This document shows positions 5,994 to 6,753 of a DNA stretch of 6,753 nt, one piece after another. The notes below the pieces were generated by a model. It had not been told where the DNA came from. It searched no databases and worked only from the letters and a program-made list of their open reading frames with translations. Numbering within the stretch: position 1 is the stretch's first letter; each line of letters opens with the position of its first letter. A program made the translations under genes and the position numbers. The stretch lies in NCBI GenBank assembly GCA_013042925.1, contig JABDPH010000289.1:1-6753 (forward strand), read 5' to 3'. The stretch comes from Eudoraea sp. (GTDB taxonomy: Bacteria; Bacteroidota; Bacteroidia; Flavobacteriales; Flavobacteriaceae).

Positions 5994-6753
5994 ATGGGAA
6001 TAACCTGGAAAACCGTCAAAACCTTTGAAGATATAACGTATAAAAAAAGCAATGGGGTTGCTCGTATTGCTTTCAACAGACCAGATGTCCGCAACGCGTT
6101 CAGGCCGAAAACCACAAGTGAGTTATACGAAGCTTTCTATGATGCACAGGAAGACACTTCCATAGGGGTCGTATTACTTTCTGCCGAAGGCCCCTCCTCT
6201 AAAGATGGAGTATATGCATTTTGTAGCGGTGGAGATCAAAAATCAAGGGGACATAAGGGCTATGTGGGTGATGACGGGATGCACCGATTGAATATCCTGG
6301 AAGTTCAACGTCTTATTCGCTTTATGCCCAAAGTTGTTATAGCGGTTGTTCCCGGATGGGCAGTAGGAGGAGGGCATAGCCTTCATGTGGTATGTGATCT
6401 CACACTGGCTAGTAAAGAACATGCTATTTTTAAACAAACGGATGCGGATGTTACCAGTTTTGATGGTGGATATGGCTCCGCTTATCTGGCAAAAATGGTT
6501 GGTCAGAAAAAAGCTCGGGAAATATTCTTTTTAGGAAGAAGTTATACAGCACAGGCCGCTTATGAAATGGGGATGGTAAATGCTGTTGTTCCGCATGAAG
6601 AGCTGGAGGAAACGGCCTATGAATGGGCTCAGGAAATATTGGCAAAATCACCTACATCCATTAAAATGTTGAAATTTGCCATGAACCTGACAGATGACGG
6701 TATGGTAGGCCAACAGGTATTTGCCGGAGAGACAACCCGACTTGCCTATATGA
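5994..6753 (+). CDS. menB: 1,4-dihydroxy-2-naphthoyl-CoA synthase, partial (3' end beyond window)
   Basis: MenB is a cytoplasmic crotonase-family enzyme that closes the naphthalene ring of o-succinylbenzoyl-CoA in menaquinone synthesis. The window holds 253 codons from ATG 5994, out of about 275-280 expected, and is open at the right edge. Visible hallmarks are CSGGDQ (77-82), forming the oxyanion region, HKGYVGDDG (87-95), PGWAVGGGHSLHVVCDLTLAS (120-140), QTDADVTSFDGGYGSAYLA (148-166) and the terminal RLAYM. By alignment with E. coli MenB from memory, Tyr90, Ser155 and Tyr252 correspond to Tyr97, Ser161 and Tyr258. Asp150 stands where the bicarbonate-dependent E. coli enzyme has Gly156, so this is a type II MenB whose own carboxylate replaces bicarbonate, as in Mycobacterium tuberculosis. 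The start follows an A-rich leader (aaaaatattttaaa). It lies 93 bp after the glycosyltransferase, so it may have its own promoter. No clear one was found. Confidence 0.95.
   Translation, partial: MGITWKTVKTFEDITYKKSNGVARIAFNRPDVRNAFRPKTTSELYEAFYDAQEDTSIGVVLLSAEGPSSKDGVYAFCSGGDQKSRGHKGYVGDDGMHRLNILEVQRLIRFMPKVVIAVVPGWAVGGGHSLHVVCDLTLASKEHAIFKQTDADVTSFDGGYGSAYLAKMVGQKKAREIFFLGRSYTAQAAYEMGMVNAVVPHEELEETAYEWAQEILAKSPTSIKMLKFAMNLTDDGMVGQQVFAGETTRLAYM

Noticed and set aside
6243..6651. Antisense frames within menB (6243-6437, 6451-6651) and 5903-6115 spanning its start
   Set aside because: The + strand encodes an unmistakable MenB throughout, and the antisense products match nothing recognisable.

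Overview
The window looks like a chromosomal segment of an AT-rich member of the Bacteroidota, most likely class Flavobacteriia. This rests on four observations. The primary sigma factor is a short 287-residue form lacking region 1.1, with the flavobacterial N-terminus MRQLKI. A DUF6155-type protein, largely confined to this phylum, is present. Genes are preceded by A-rich tracts rather than Shine-Dalgarno sequences. Promoter-like sites fit the phylum's TAnnTTTG -7 element. No mobile elements, tRNAs, rRNAs or CRISPR arrays were seen.

Layout. Positions 1-367 carry no annotatable long gene, but hold two tiny tandem ORFs on + (75-173 and 209-310). They share the core YLNF(L/I)(Q/E)DLNEIL and are followed by a strong intrinsic terminator (338-363). 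Facing them is the housekeeping sigma factor rpoD (368-1231, -). A divergent intergenic region (1232-1434) separates rpoD from a + strand series: a DUF6155 protein (1435-1944), a GhrA-like 2-hydroxyacid dehydrogenase (best start 1998, end 2927), a RadD-like superfamily 2 helicase (3047-4558, apparent TTG start), an orphan GT-B glycosyltransferase (4656-5900), and the first 253 codons of menB, naphthoate synthase (5994 to the window edge).

How the genes relate. This is mostly a mosaic of independent housekeeping genes, not one pathway. The DUF6155 and dehydrogenase genes are close enough to be cotranscribed. The helicase has its own candidate promoter, with a 14-bp perfect palindrome across the -7 element. 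The glycosyltransferase and menB have 90-100 bp leaders. MenB makes 1,4-dihydroxy-2-naphthoyl-CoA for menaquinone, the usual respiratory quinone in this group.

The most unusual item is the small-ORF pair. The two copies keep the same amino-acid core while their leucine codons differ synonymously, which is direct evidence for translation and for an undescribed family of about 32-residue acidic peptides. The first stop codon lies inside a hairpin, which could attenuate expression of the second. Their function is unknown.
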